Source of the DNA: Sphingomonas sp. FARSPH
Lineage (GTDB): Bacteria > Pseudomonadota > Alphaproteobacteria > Sphingomonadales > Sphingomonadaceae
DNA: 64,000 bases
Reading direction: 5' to 3'
Assembly (NCBI RefSeq): GCF_003355005.1
Contig: NZ_CP029985.1
Coordinates: 1,727,001 to 1,791,000, forward strand
The translations under genes and the position numbers were made by a program. Shown here in pieces: positions 27,924 to 36,306 of this stretch. Numbering within the stretch: position 1 is the stretch's first letter; each line of letters begins with the position of its first letter. The notes beneath the pieces are model-generated. The model ran no database searches and was not told the origin of the DNA. It saw nothing but the letters and a program-made list of their open reading frames with translations.

Positions 27924-28667
27924 ATGGCAGGCCATTCCAAGTTCAAGAACATCATGCACCGCAAGGGCGCGCAGGATAAGAAGCGCTCGAGCATGTTTTC
28001 CAAGCTGTCCCGCGAAATCACGGTCGCGGCGAAGATGGGTCTCCCCGACCCCGACATGAACCCGCGCCTGCGCGCCGCGATCGCCGCGGCAAAGGCGCAG
28101 TCGATGCCCAAGGACAATATCCAGCGCTCGATCGACAAGGCGTCCAAGGGCGACGGCGAGAATTACGAGGAAATCCGCTACGAGGGCTTCGGCCCCGGCG
28201 GCGTGTCGCTGATCATCGAGGCGCTGACCGACAACCGCAACCGCACCGCGACCAACGTGCGCACCGCGGTGGCGAAGAACGGGGGCAATCTGGGCGCGAG
28301 CGGATCGGTGAGCCACGGCTTCGACCGGATGGGCCTGATCAGTTATCCGGCGAGCGCGGGCGATGCCGAGAAGGTGTTCGAGGCGGCGCTGGAGGCGGGC
28401 GCGGAGGATGTGACGTCGAGCGAGGACGGCCACGAGATCTGGACCGCGACGGGGGACCTGCACGAGGTCGCCAAGGCGCTGGAGCCGGTGCTCGGCGAGG
28501 CGGAGGGCGCGAAGCTTGCCTGGCGCCCGCAGACGATGGTCGCGGTGGCGGAAGGCGATGCGGCGACGTTGTTCAAGCTGATCGACGCGCTCGACGACGA
28601 CGACGACGTGCAGACCGTATGGGGGAACTACGAGGTTTCCGACGAGGTGATGGAGAAGCTGGGCTAA
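27924..28667 (+). CDS. yebC: YebC/PmpR-family regulator/translation factor
   Basis: This 247-residue protein has the invariant N-terminus MAGHSKFKNIMHRKGAQDKKR, then SMPKDNIQRSIDKASKG, YEGFGPGGVSLIIE and NRNRTATNVR. The three-domain length is usual. Members act as DNA-binding regulators or as ribosome-associated factors relieving stalls. It precedes ruvC-ruvA in most proteobacteria. Here the order is interrupted by a DUF559 gene bounded by inverted repeats, whose left arm overlaps the yebC stop codon. Confidence 0.96.
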   Translation: MAGHSKFKNIMHRKGAQDKKRSSMFSKLSREITVAAKMGLPDPDMNPRLRAAIAAAKAQSMPKDNIQRSIDKASKGDGENYEEIRYEGFGPGGVSLIIEALTDNRNRTATNVRTAVAKNGGNLGASGSVSHGFDRMGLISYPASAGDAEKVFEAALEAGAEDVTSSEDGHEIWTATGDLHEVAKALEPVLGEAEGAKLAWRPQTMVAVAEGDAATLFKLIDALDDDDDVQTVWGNYEVSDEVMEKLG

Positions 28668-28710
28668 AAGCCCCTCCTCTTCAGAGGAGGGGTTGGGGTG
28701 GAGGACGCCG
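28667..28710. repeat. Left 44-nt arm of inverted repeat flanking the DUF559 gene
   Basis: The arm starts at the final A of the yebC TAA stop. Bases 28667-28704 are the exact reverse complement of 29077-29114, and the match continues to 28710 with one mismatch. It contains its own hairpin CCCCTCCTCT-TC-AGAGGAGGGG (28671-28692), followed by TTGGGGTGGAGG. Confidence 0.92.
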
Positions 28711-28711
28711 G

Positions 28712-29116
28712 ATGACGCTCGATCGGATCGGGAAGAATGCTCGCGCCAACCGCCATAATCCAACTGAGCCCGAGGCGCGGCTATGGCGACACCTGTCGGC
28801 CTCCCGCCTCGGTGGTTTGAAATTCCGGCGTCAGCATCCTGTCGAAAGCTGGATCGTCGATTTCTTCTGCGCGTCGGTCGCGCTGGGGGTGGAAATTGAT
28901 GGCCATACGCACGATGCGGAGGATGATGCCCGCCGCGATGCCTACTTCCGCGAACGGCTTGGGATTGAGATGCTGCGCTTCACCAACACCGACGTGATGA
29001 CGAACATGGACGGTGTGTTGCACGCGATCCTGACGCGCGCAAAGTCGCTACCGCCGCGCTGGATCCCGAGCGGCGGCCTCCACCCCAACCCCTCCTCTGA
29101 AGAGGAGGGGCTTTGA
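28712..29116 (+). CDS. DUF559 endonuclease-domain protein, inside an inverted-repeat unit
   Basis: This 134-residue protein of the VSR-like PD-(D/E)XK superfamily has NPTEPEARLWRHL, LKFRRQHPVESWIVDFFC and the active-site-like GVEIDGHTH, followed by RDAYFRERLGIEMLRFTN. The family is predicted to nick or cut DNA; its substrate is unknown. The last 15 codons (HPNPSSEEEGL) are encoded by the right repeat arm, and its stop overlaps the ruvC TTG start. It separates yebC from ruvC, which are normally adjacent. The arms and coding fit suggest a small mobile or formerly mobile cassette. Confidence 0.88.
   Translation: MTLDRIGKNARANRHNPTEPEARLWRHLSASRLGGLKFRRQHPVESWIVDFFCASVALGVEIDGHTHDAEDDARRDAYFRERLGIEMLRFTNTDVMTNMDGVLHAILTRAKSLPPRWIPSGGLHPNPSSEEEGL
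29071..29114. repeat. Right 44-nt arm of inverted repeat flanking the DUF559 gene
   Basis: This is the inverted copy of 28667-28710 (one mismatch). It encodes the end of the DUF559 protein, and its AGAGGAGGGG (29101-29110) is placed exactly to serve as the ruvC ribosome-binding site. Confidence 0.92.
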
Positions 29117-29619
29117 TCATCCTCGGTCTTGACCCGGGGCTCGGCACGACGGGCTGGGGGGTGATCCATGCGGATGGCAATCGCCTGAGCCATATCGCCA
29201 ACGGGCAGATCAGGACCGATCCGTCGATGCCGCTGCCGCGACGGCTGGCGAACCTCAATGCGGCGCTGACCGACGTCATCCTTGCCGAAAAGCCCGATGG
29301 CGCGGCGGTGGAGGAGGTGCTGGGCAACACCAACGCGCAATCGACGCTGAAGCTGGGGCAGGCGCGCGGCGTCGTGTTGCTGACTGCGGCGAACGCCGGG
29401 CTGCTCGTCGGCGAATATCACCCCTCGACGGTCAAGAAGGCGGTGGTCGGCACGGGCGGCGCGGAGAAACGGCAGATCCAGGCGATGATGGCGGTGCTGC
29501 TGCCCGGCGCGAAGCTGGCGGGGCCGGACGCCGCCGACGCGCTGGCGGTGGCGATCACGCACGCGCATCATCTGGCGAGCGCGGCCGGCATGGCGCGCCG
29601 GGCAAGGATTACGGCATGA
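29113..29619 (+). CDS. ruvC: Holliday-junction resolvase RuvC
   Basis: RuvC cleaves Holliday junctions resolved with RuvAB. The 168 residues start at the canonical MIILGLDPGLGTTGWG (catalytic Asp in LGLDPG). VEEVLGNTNAQSTLKLGQA follows with the catalytic Glu, and the Asp pair sits in GPDAADALAVAITH. The start codon is TTG 29113, which overlaps the DUF559 stop (TTGA). The ribosome site GAGGAGGGG lies inside the repeat arm. The stop overlaps the ruvA start as ATGA. Confidence 0.95.
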   Translation: MIILGLDPGLGTTGWGVIHADGNRLSHIANGQIRTDPSMPLPRRLANLNAALTDVILAEKPDGAAVEEVLGNTNAQSTLKLGQARGVVLLTAANAGLLVGEYHPSTVKKAVVGTGGAEKRQIQAMMAVLLPGAKLAGPDAADALAVAITHAHHLASAAGMARRARITA

Positions 29620-30218
29620 TCGCGCATCTGAAGGGCCGCCTCGATTCGACGGGCATCGACCATGCGGTGATCGACGTCGGCGGCGTCGGCTATCTCGTCG
29701 GCGCCTCGTCGCGCACGCTCGCCGCGATCGGCCCGGTCGGCGAGGCGGCGACCTTGTTCACCGAGATGCTGGTCGGCGAGGATTTTCTGCGCCTGGTCGG
29801 CTTTGCGACCGCGGGCGAGCGCGACTGGTTCCGGCTGCTGACCGGGGTGCAGGGCGTGGGCGCGCGCGTCGCGCTGGCGATCCTGTCGGCGCTGGAGCCG
29901 GCGGAACTGTCGCGCGCGGTTGCGGCGCAGGACAAGGCGATGGTCGCGCGCGCCAATGGCGTCGGGCCGAAACTCGCCGAGCGGATCGTGCGCGAGCTGA
30001 AGGACAAGGTCGGCGCGGTCGCGACGCTGGGGCCGGCGGCCGCGTCGCAGATCGCGCCCGTGGGAGCGAGCGCGGATGCGGTGTCGGCGTTGCTCAACCT
30101 CGGCTTCCGCCCCGCCGAGGCGGCGAGCGCGGTCGGCGCGGCGGAGGAGGAACTGGGGCCGGGCGCGACGCTCGACGCGTTGGTGCGGCTGGCGCTGCGC
30201 AAGGCGGCGAAAGGCTGA
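29616..30218 (+). CDS. ruvA: Holliday-junction branch-migration protein RuvA
   Basis: RuvA recognises Holliday junctions and loads RuvB. The 200 residues contain the N-terminal OB domain (MIAHLKGRLDSTGIDHAVI), two HhH motifs (LLTGVQGVGARVALAIL and ANGVGPKLAERIVRELKDK) and the C-terminal RuvB-contact domain. Its ATG overlaps the ruvC stop. ruvB, usually next, is absent: the neighbour is a convergent GH30 gene 3 bp away with no room for a terminator. Confidence 0.96.
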   Translation: MIAHLKGRLDSTGIDHAVIDVGGVGYLVGASSRTLAAIGPVGEAATLFTEMLVGEDFLRLVGFATAGERDWFRLLTGVQGVGARVALAILSALEPAELSRAVAAQDKAMVARANGVGPKLAERIVRELKDKVGAVATLGPAAASQIAPVGASADAVSALLNLGFRPAEAASAVGAAEEELGPGATLDALVRLALRKAAKG

Positions 30219-30221
30219 CCC

Positions 30222-31730
30222 TCAGCGGGGCGACGACGCGCCGCAGACGTCGGCCGGCGTCGGTCCCCTGGTCAGCACGAGCGTGACGATCGACCGCGGC
30301 GGGGCGGCGACGCCCGCGACGCAGGCGGCGTCGTGCGTCGCGTCGGTCAACACCGTCTGTACGCGCCAGCCCGTCGGCACGACGAGCCGCCGCGCCATGG
30401 GTGCGGGGTTGACGTGCACCATCACCAGCCGGTCGCCGCCGGGCGACAGCGCGCCCGCCGTATCCATATCGTCGACCGGTACCAGCCGGTAGCCCGGGCG
30501 GATGAAGCGGCTGAACTGCGCCATCGCCCAGTATTTGCGGGTGACGTACAGCGGGTGCGGGCCGCCGGCGAGGCTGCGCTGGTCCGCCTTGACGAGGCCC
30601 CAGTTGCTGCCCGCCGCGCCGTCGCGCGCGCTGAGGTCCTCGACCGCCTGCCAGAAGACCCAGGCGGCGGGCTCCAGCCGCTTCAAGTCGCCGACGACAT
30701 GCTCGGCGAAGGCGAGCGGGCTCGCCATGCCGTCAAAATTTTCCGGGTCGCCCGCCAGCGGCGCGTCATTCTCGCTCATCCACAGGCGGATGCCGCTCGA
30801 CCGCGCGACGTCGCGCACGCCGGTCTGGTGGATCGCGCCATAGCTGTGGACGTTGAGCTGGCCGATCCGCGCGCGCGTCGCGGCGGGATAGCCCGCCCAG
30901 TCGGTCAGGAAGGTGTGGGAATTGGTTTCGTCGGGCGCGGCGACGACGGTTTTCAGCCCGCGCGCCTTGAGCGCGGCGTCGCTGGCGTCGATCATCGCGG
31001 CCTGGCGCGCGGGGCTCCAGTGCGCGCCCTCCTGCTTGTTCGCGGCGAACCAGTAATCGGTGTTGGGCTCGTTGACGGGCGACAATGTGCGAAAAGCGAT
31101 GCCGTGACGGCGCTGCAGTTCGTCGACGACGCGCGCCAGATAGGCGGCGAAGGGCGCTTCGAAACCGGGGCGCAGATTGTCGTCGGTCGCCTTGTCCGCG
31201 CCGGAAACGCGGCCCGACACGGTCATGAACCAGGGCGGCGAGTTGGAGAAAGCCTCGAAGATCGGCGCCTCGACACGCGCCTTGATCGCGCCGAGCCACC
31301 AGCGCTGGTTCGCATCCTGCGTCCAGTCCCACATCGTCGGATCGTCCGCGCGCCACCAGTCGCGGCCCGTCGCGCCCGCAGGCTTGCGCCAGAAGCCCGG
31401 CACCGCGCCGCCCGCGCGCAGATAGGCGGGCGTGTCCGCGGCATTGCCACCGCCGATATTGTAGCGCGCGATCGTCCAGCCGAGCCCGCCCTTGCCGTAG
31501 AACAGATCGGCGAGCCGTGTCCGCTCCGCCTCCGGCCAGCCGCCGCTGAGGTTGGCGAACCAGGCGAGCGCGGTGCCCCAGCCTTCGAACCGGGTGGACG
31601 GGCGATCGACCGCCGGGCGCAGCGTGACGGTGACCGGCGCGTCCTGCGCCGGAGCGGGGGCCGGGGCAACGGCGGACGCTGCGGATGCGGCGCCTGCCGC
31701 CAGCAGGACGGCGAGGCGCACGCACCGCAT
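30222..31730 (-). CDS. Exported GH30-family glycoside hydrolase
   Basis: This 502-residue enzyme has a signal peptide (to about AQD at residue 30) and a (beta/alpha)8 barrel with a side beta-domain. The acid/base is E221 (TLSPVNEPNTDYWF) and the nucleophile E320 (LWMSENDAPL). FEGWGTALAWFANLSGG and WTIARYNIGGG match the GH30 endo-beta-1,6-galactanase-like branch. The GH2, GH43 and galactose-catabolic neighbours fit a role on arabinogalactan-type side chains, but specificity is inferred. The start lies 2 bp after the stop of the sugar symporter gene, so the two form an operon controlled from 33118-33145. Confidence 0.9.
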   Translation of the reverse strand: MRCVRLAVLLAAGAASAASAVAPAPAPAQDAPVTVTLRPAVDRPSTRFEGWGTALAWFANLSGGWPEAERTRLADLFYGKGGLGWTIARYNIGGGNAADTPAYLRAGGAVPGFWRKPAGATGRDWWRADDPTMWDWTQDANQRWWLGAIKARVEAPIFEAFSNSPPWFMTVSGRVSGADKATDDNLRPGFEAPFAAYLARVVDELQRRHGIAFRTLSPVNEPNTDYWFAANKQEGAHWSPARQAAMIDASDAALKARGLKTVVAAPDETNSHTFLTDWAGYPAATRARIGQLNVHSYGAIHQTGVRDVARSSGIRLWMSENDAPLAGDPENFDGMASPLAFAEHVVGDLKRLEPAAWVFWQAVEDLSARDGAAGSNWGLVKADQRSLAGGPHPLYVTRKYWAMAQFSRFIRPGYRLVPVDDMDTAGALSPGGDRLVMVHVNPAPMARRLVVPTGWRVQTVLTDATHDAACVAGVAAPPRSIVTLVLTRGPTPADVCGASSPR

Positions 31731-31732
31731 CG

Positions 31733-33034
31733 TCAGACCTGCTGGTCGGGCAGGGCGTTGGTCGGCCGCGAGCCCACCAGCGCATAGAACAGCACGTAGA
31801 GCGCGCAGCCCGCCGGTATCAGGAAGCCCCAGTGCAGACCGTAGGCATCACCGATCTTGCCCTGGATCGAGGCGAGCGCGCCGCCCGCGATCGACATGAT
31901 AAGGAGGCCCGAGCCTTCCTCGGTCAGCGGGCCTAGGCCGCGGATCGCCAGCGCGAAGATCGCCGGGAACATGATCGAGATGCCGAGACCCGATACGATC
32001 AGGCCGTACATCGCCAATGGCCCGGTCACGAGCGCGGCGGTCAACGTGCCGGCCAGGGCGATGAGCGAGAAGAGCGCCAGGACATGCTGTGCCGCGATCT
32101 TGCGCATCAGCGCGGCGCCGGCGAACCGGCCGACCATCATGCCGCCCCAGAAGAAGAGGAGGTAGGATGCCGCATGGTCCTGCGCGAGGTTGGCGACATC
32201 GGGTTGCGACACGAAGTTGATGAAATAGCTGCTGACGCCGATCTCGCCGAGCACGCAGAGCGCGATGCCGACGCAGCCGAGGATCAGGTTGCGGTGGCTC
32301 CACAGCGACAGACCCTTGCGGTCCTCCGCATTGGCGCGCTGCGTTGCGGCGCCCAGCGCGGGCAGTTTCGCCCGGGCGATCAGGATCGCCAGCAGCGCCA
32401 GCACGATCGCGACGATCAGATAGGGCAGTTCCGTCGCCTGCGCGTCGGCCATGCGCTGCGCCTCGGTCAGTTGCGTGCCGTGCGCCGCGGTGCCGGCGGT
32501 GGTGCGCGCGAGGATCAGATATTTCCCGAAGATGATCGCCAGCACATCGCCGGTGGTGTTGAAAGCCTGGACCAGCGTCAGCCGCCCCTCCGCGGTTTCC
32601 GGCGGGCCGATCACCGCGACATAGGGGTTTGCGGCCACCTGCAGCAGCGCGATGCCGCACGACACGACGAACAGCGACGCGACGGTGACGCCGTACGACA
32701 CCATCGATGCCGCCAGGATCATGCCGAGCGAGCCGAGCGTCATGACGCCCAGACCCGTCGTCAGCGCACGCTGATAGCCGATCCGCTCGATCAGCTTCGC
32801 CGCCGGGATCGACGCGAGGAGATAGCCGATGAACCATACCGATTCGATCAGCCCGGTCTGGAAGTAATTGAGCTCGAACACGCTGCGCAGGTGCGGCAGC
32901 AACGTATTGTTGATGACGGTGATGAAGCCCCACATGAAGAACAGCGAGGCGAGCAGCGCGAGTGCGGGGCCGTATGACGCCGACGGGCCCGTCCCCCCTC
33001 TCGCTGCGGTATTGGCAACCATCGGTCCGGGCAT
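31733..33034 (-). CDS. FHS-family sugar:H+ symporter (FucP/GluP-like)
   Basis: This 433-residue MFS permease has twelve predicted helices and the subgroup marker FFMWGFITVINNTLLPHLR in helix 1. Other markers are YLLASIPAAKLIERIGYQ, VAANPYVAVIGPP and LVQAFNTTGD. The family imports L-fucose, glucose, galactose or arabinose. Given the enzymes around it, galactose or arabinose uptake across the inner membrane is most likely. AAGGAGAGG precedes ATG 33034. A GTCAGAC palindrome lies inside its predicted promoter. Confidence 0.9.
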   Translation of the reverse strand: MPGPMVANTAARGGTGPSASYGPALALLASLFFMWGFITVINNTLLPHLRSVFELNYFQTGLIESVWFIGYLLASIPAAKLIERIGYQRALTTGLGVMTLGSLGMILAASMVSYGVTVASLFVVSCGIALLQVAANPYVAVIGPPETAEGRLTLVQAFNTTGDVLAIIFGKYLILARTTAGTAAHGTQLTEAQRMADAQATELPYLIVAIVLALLAILIARAKLPALGAATQRANAEDRKGLSLWSHRNLILGCVGIALCVLGEIGVSSYFINFVSQPDVANLAQDHAASYLLFFWGGMMVGRFAGAALMRKIAAQHVLALFSLIALAGTLTAALVTGPLAMYGLIVSGLGISIMFPAIFALAIRGLGPLTEEGSGLLIMSIAGGALASIQGKIGDAYGLHWGFLIPAGCALYVLFYALVGSRPTNALPDQQV

Positions 33035-33117
33035 GATCCTCTCCTTGGGTTCGCAACGCGGGTGCGACCGGGACCGACACTAAACCTGCATCTTCCCCCG
33101 GCACAATCGCTTGCGCT

Positions 33118-33145
33118 CTTATATGTCTGACTATATGCCGTCCAA
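33118..33145 (-). promoter_or_regulatory. Promoter of the symporter-GH30 operon with GTCAGAC operator (site A)
   Basis: On the minus strand TTGGAC (33145-33140), 16 bases and TATAAG (33123-33118) form a good promoter. The spacer contains ATAGTCAGACATAT, with the palindromic core GTCAGAC at 33125-33131. The same site lies about 55 bp upstream of divergent galM, so it could control both directions. Confidence 0.65.
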
Positions 33146-33185
33146 GACACGGTCAATCGGGAAACGGCCGGTCGGGAGGAGAACG

Positions 33186-34328
33186 ATGCGAAAGGTTGCC
33201 ACGCTGCTGTCGTCTGCCGTCCTTGCGAGCCTGCTGGCGCCGGGGGCGGTGTCCGCATCGACCGCGACGCGCGGCGCATTCGGCCAATTGCCGGACGGAA
33301 CGAAGATCGAGGCGGTGACGCTGACCGGCGCGAACGGCGTGCGGGCGCGCATCATGACGCTGGGCGCGACGCTGCAATCGTTCGAGGTGCCCGACCGCAA
33401 CGGCAAGGCCGCCGACATCACGCTCGGCCACGACACCGCGGCGGAATATGTGACGCAGCCCAATTTCTGGGGGCAGACGGTCGGCCGCTACGCCAATCGG
33501 ATCGCGGGCGGCAGGTTCGTGCTGGACGGCAAGACATACCAGCTGCCGCTCAACGACAAGACCAACTCGCTGCACGGCGGCACCACCGGTTTCGACAAGG
33601 CGGTGTGGCGGATCGTGTCGGTGAAACAGGGGCCGCAGGCGAGCGTGACGATGGCGCTGACCAGCCCGGCGGGCGACCAGGGTTATCCCGGCACGCTGAA
33701 CGTCACGGCGACCTACACGCTGGACGACAATGGCGCGCTGACCATCGACATGGATGCGAAGACCGATGCGCCGACGATCGTCAACCTGACCAACCACGCG
33801 CTTTTCAACCTGGCGGGCGAGGGATCGCAGGGCGGCATCTACGCGCAGCGGATGACGGTGCCGGCGGCGCGCTACACCCCCGTCGACGCCGCCCTGATCC
33901 CGACCGGCGAATTGAAGCCGGTGGCGGGCACGCCGTTCGATTTCACGCAGGGACGCGTGATCGGCCAGGACATCCGCGACGGCCGCGACCCGCAGATCGT
34001 GCTCGGCCGCGGCTACGACCATAATTTCGTGCTGGACAAGGGGCGCACCGCCGAACCCAAGCTGGCCGCACGGGTCGAGGATGCGGCATCGGGCCGCGTG
34101 CTCGAGGTACTGACCACCGAGCCGGGCGTGCAATTCTACACCGGCAATTTCCTCGACGGCACGATCGTCGGCAAGCAGGGCCACGTCTATCGCATGGGCG
34201 ACGCCTTCGCGCTGGAGCCACAGGTGTTCCCCGACACGCCCAACCATCCCGCCTTCGGATCGGCGCGCGTCGACCCGGGCAAGCCCTATCACCACCGCAT
34301 GATCTATCGCGTCTCCGTGGCGCGCTGA
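33186..34328 (+). CDS. galM: Exported aldose 1-epimerase (mutarotase)
   Basis: GalM interconverts alpha and beta anomers of galactose, glucose or arabinose. This 380-residue form has a signal peptide (MRKVATLLSSAVLASLLAPGAVSA) and acts in the periplasm. Family signatures are visible: GRYANRIAGGRFVLDGK, LHGGTTGFDKAVW (catalytic His region), NLTNHALFNLAG and the catalytic Glu region near GVQFYTGNF. It begins after GGGAGGAGAACG, giving ATG 33186 and not the earlier in-frame ATG 33111. It starts an operon with the IlvD/Edd dehydratase 13 bp downstream and is divergent from the symporter. Confidence 0.95.
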   Translation: MRKVATLLSSAVLASLLAPGAVSASTATRGAFGQLPDGTKIEAVTLTGANGVRARIMTLGATLQSFEVPDRNGKAADITLGHDTAAEYVTQPNFWGQTVGRYANRIAGGRFVLDGKTYQLPLNDKTNSLHGGTTGFDKAVWRIVSVKQGPQASVTMALTSPAGDQGYPGTLNVTATYTLDDNGALTIDMDAKTDAPTIVNLTNHALFNLAGEGSQGGIYAQRMTVPAARYTPVDAALIPTGELKPVAGTPFDFTQGRVIGQDIRDGRDPQIVLGRGYDHNFVLDKGRTAEPKLAARVEDAASGRVLEVLTTEPGVQFYTGNFLDGTIVGKQGHVYRMGDAFALEPQVFPDTPNHPAFGSARVDPGKPYHHRMIYRVSVAR

Positions 34329-34341
34329 CCGGAGCCTATCC

Positions 34342-36153
34342 ATGACCACCGAGGCCCAGACGGGCGACGCCCCGAAGCAGCTGCGCAGCCGCGCCTGGTT
34401 CGACAATCCGGCGAACATCGACATGACCGCGCTCTATCTAGAGCGCTACCTGAACTTCGGCCTCAGCCTCGAGGAACTGCGCTCGGGCAAGCCGATCATC
34501 GGCATCGCGCAGACCGGCAGCGACCTCAGCCCATGCAACCGCCATCACCTGGTGCTGGCGGAGCGGGTGCGCGAGGGCATTCGCGAGGCGGGCGGCATCG
34601 CGATCGAATTCCCGGTCCATCCGATCCAGGAAACCGGCAAGCGGCCGACCGCGGGGCTGGACCGCAACCTCGCCTATCTGGGTATCGTCGAGGTCTTGTA
34701 CGGCTATCCGCTCGACGGCGTCGTACTGACGATCGGGTGTGACAAGACGACGCCTGCCTGCCTGATGGCGGCGGCGACGGTGAACATCCCGGCGATCGCG
34801 CTGTCGGTCGGCCCGATGCTCAACGGCTGGCACAAGGGCGAGCGGACGGGCAGCGGCACGATCGTGTGGAAGGCGCGCCAGCTGCTCGCGGCGGGCGAGA
34901 TCGACGATGCGGAATTCATCCGCCTCGTCGCCTCGTCGGCGCCGTCGACCGGCTATTGCAACACGATGGGCACCGCGACGACGATGAACAGCCTGGCCGA
35001 GGCGCTGGGCATGTCGCTGCCCGGATCGGCGGCGATCCCCGCGCCCTATCGCGACCGCCAGGAAGTCGCGTGGCGCACCGGCAAGCGCATCGTCGATATG
35101 GTGCACGAGGATCTGAAGCCCTCCGACATCCTGACGAAGGAGGCGTTCCATAACGCCATCCGCGTCAATTCGGCGATCGGCGGATCGACCAACGCGCCGA
35201 TCCACCTCGCGGCGCTGGCGCGCCACGTCGGCGTCGACCTGCCGCTGACGGACTGGCAGGAGCAGGGCCATGACGTGCCCTTGCTCGTCAACCTGCAGCC
35301 GGCGGGCGAGTATCTGGGCGAGGATTATTACCGCGCCGGCGGCGTCCCCGCGGTGGTCAACCAGCTGATGGCGCAGGGGCTGATCCACGAGGACGCAATC
35401 ACCGCCAACGGCCGCACGATGGGCGACAATTGCCGTGGGTGCGCGATCGAGGACGAGGCGGTGATCCGCCCGTATGACCGGCCGCTGAAGGAGCGCGCGG
35501 GCTTCATCGTCCTGTCGGGCAATCTGTTCGACGCGGCGATCATGAAGACCAGCGTCATCTCCGACGAATTCCGCGACCGGTATCTGTCCAACCCCGACGA
35601 TCCCGATGCGTTCGAAGGGCCGGCGATCGTATTCGACGGGCCGGAGGATTATCACCACCGGATCGACGACCCCTCGCTCGGCATCACGCCCGCGACGGTG
35701 ATGTTCATGCGCGGCGCGGGGCCGGTCGGCTATCCGGGCGCGGCGGAAGTCGTCAACATGCGCCCGCCCGCCTATCTCATCACCGAAGGCGTGCATGCTC
35801 TGCCCTGCGTCGGCGACGGCCGCCAGTCGGGGACCAGCGGCAGCCCGTCGATCCTCAACGCCTCGCCCGAAGCGGCGGCGATGGGCGGCCTTGCGCTGCT
35901 GCAGACGGGCGACCGGGTGCGCATCGACCTCAACAAGGGGACGGTCGACGTTCTGATCCCCGATGCGGAACTCGCGGAGCGTCGCGCCGCGCTGGCGGCG
36001 GCGGGCGGCTACCCCTATCCCGCCTCGCAGACGCCGTGGCAGGAAATTCAGCGGTCCGTCGTCGGCCAGATGAACACCGGCGCGATCCTGGAAGGCGCGG
36101 AGAAGTATCAGCGGATCGCACAGACGATGGGGCTGCCGCGCGACAACCACTGA
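34342..36153 (+). CDS. IlvD/Edd-family sugar-acid dehydratase (L-arabinonate / D-galactonate type)
   Basis: This cytosolic Fe-S dehydratase converts an aldonate to its 2-keto-3-deoxy acid. It has 603 residues. C65 (SPCN), C133 (GCDKTTPAC) and C206 (GYCNTMG) have the same spacing as the three [2Fe-2S] ligands I recall for Rhizobium L-arabinonate dehydratase. The base Ser is probably S496 (GDGRQSGTSGS). No enolase-type DgoD is present, so this enzyme may serve both D-galactonate and L-arabinonate (inference). It follows galM closely and ends at a strong hairpin. Confidence 0.92.
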   Translation: MTTEAQTGDAPKQLRSRAWFDNPANIDMTALYLERYLNFGLSLEELRSGKPIIGIAQTGSDLSPCNRHHLVLAERVREGIREAGGIAIEFPVHPIQETGKRPTAGLDRNLAYLGIVEVLYGYPLDGVVLTIGCDKTTPACLMAAATVNIPAIALSVGPMLNGWHKGERTGSGTIVWKARQLLAAGEIDDAEFIRLVASSAPSTGYCNTMGTATTMNSLAEALGMSLPGSAAIPAPYRDRQEVAWRTGKRIVDMVHEDLKPSDILTKEAFHNAIRVNSAIGGSTNAPIHLAALARHVGVDLPLTDWQEQGHDVPLLVNLQPAGEYLGEDYYRAGGVPAVVNQLMAQGLIHEDAITANGRTMGDNCRGCAIEDEAVIRPYDRPLKERAGFIVLSGNLFDAAIMKTSVISDEFRDRYLSNPDDPDAFEGPAIVFDGPEDYHHRIDDPSLGITPATVMFMRGAGPVGYPGAAEVVNMRPPAYLITEGVHALPCVGDGRQSGTSGSPSILNASPEAAAMGGLALLQTGDRVRIDLNKGTVDVLIPDAELAERRAALAAAGGYPYPASQTPWQEIQRSVVGQMNTGAILEGAEKYQRIAQTMGLPRDNH

Positions 36154-36177
36154 TCGGCGATCACCGGCACGCGATGG

Positions 36178-36213
36178 ACGGGCGCCCCGCCAGATCGGCG
36201 GGGCGCCCGTTTC
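36178..36213 (+). terminator. Terminator after the sugar-acid dehydratase gene
   Basis: A perfect 14-bp stem (ACGGGCGCCCCGCC at 36178-36191, complement at 36197-36210) with a 5-nt loop is followed by TTTCG. It separates galM-dehydratase from the beta-galactosidase promoter. Confidence 0.8.
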
Positions 36214-36232
36214 GCATTCCGCCGGCCGGGGG

Positions 36233-36267
36233 TTGAACACGATCCTTTATCGGCTATTGTCAGACAA
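36233..36267 (+). promoter_or_regulatory. Promoter of the GH2-GH43 operon with operator TTGTCAGACAA (site B)
   Basis: TTGAAC (36233-36238), 16 bases and TATTGT (36255-36260) form a promoter 47 bp before the GH2 start. The perfect palindrome TTGTC-A-GACAA (36257-36267) overlaps the -10 element, the classic place for repression. Confidence 0.7.
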
Positions 36268-36306
36268 AGAAGATGCGATCCGATCGCAACGATCATGGGA
36301 GAGACT

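Noticed and set aside
28712..29116. DUF559 gene as a restriction or Vsr repair gene
   Set aside because: No methyltransferase gene is near, and the flanking inverted repeats fit a mobile unit better. The Vsr-like fold alone does not make it a repair enzyme.
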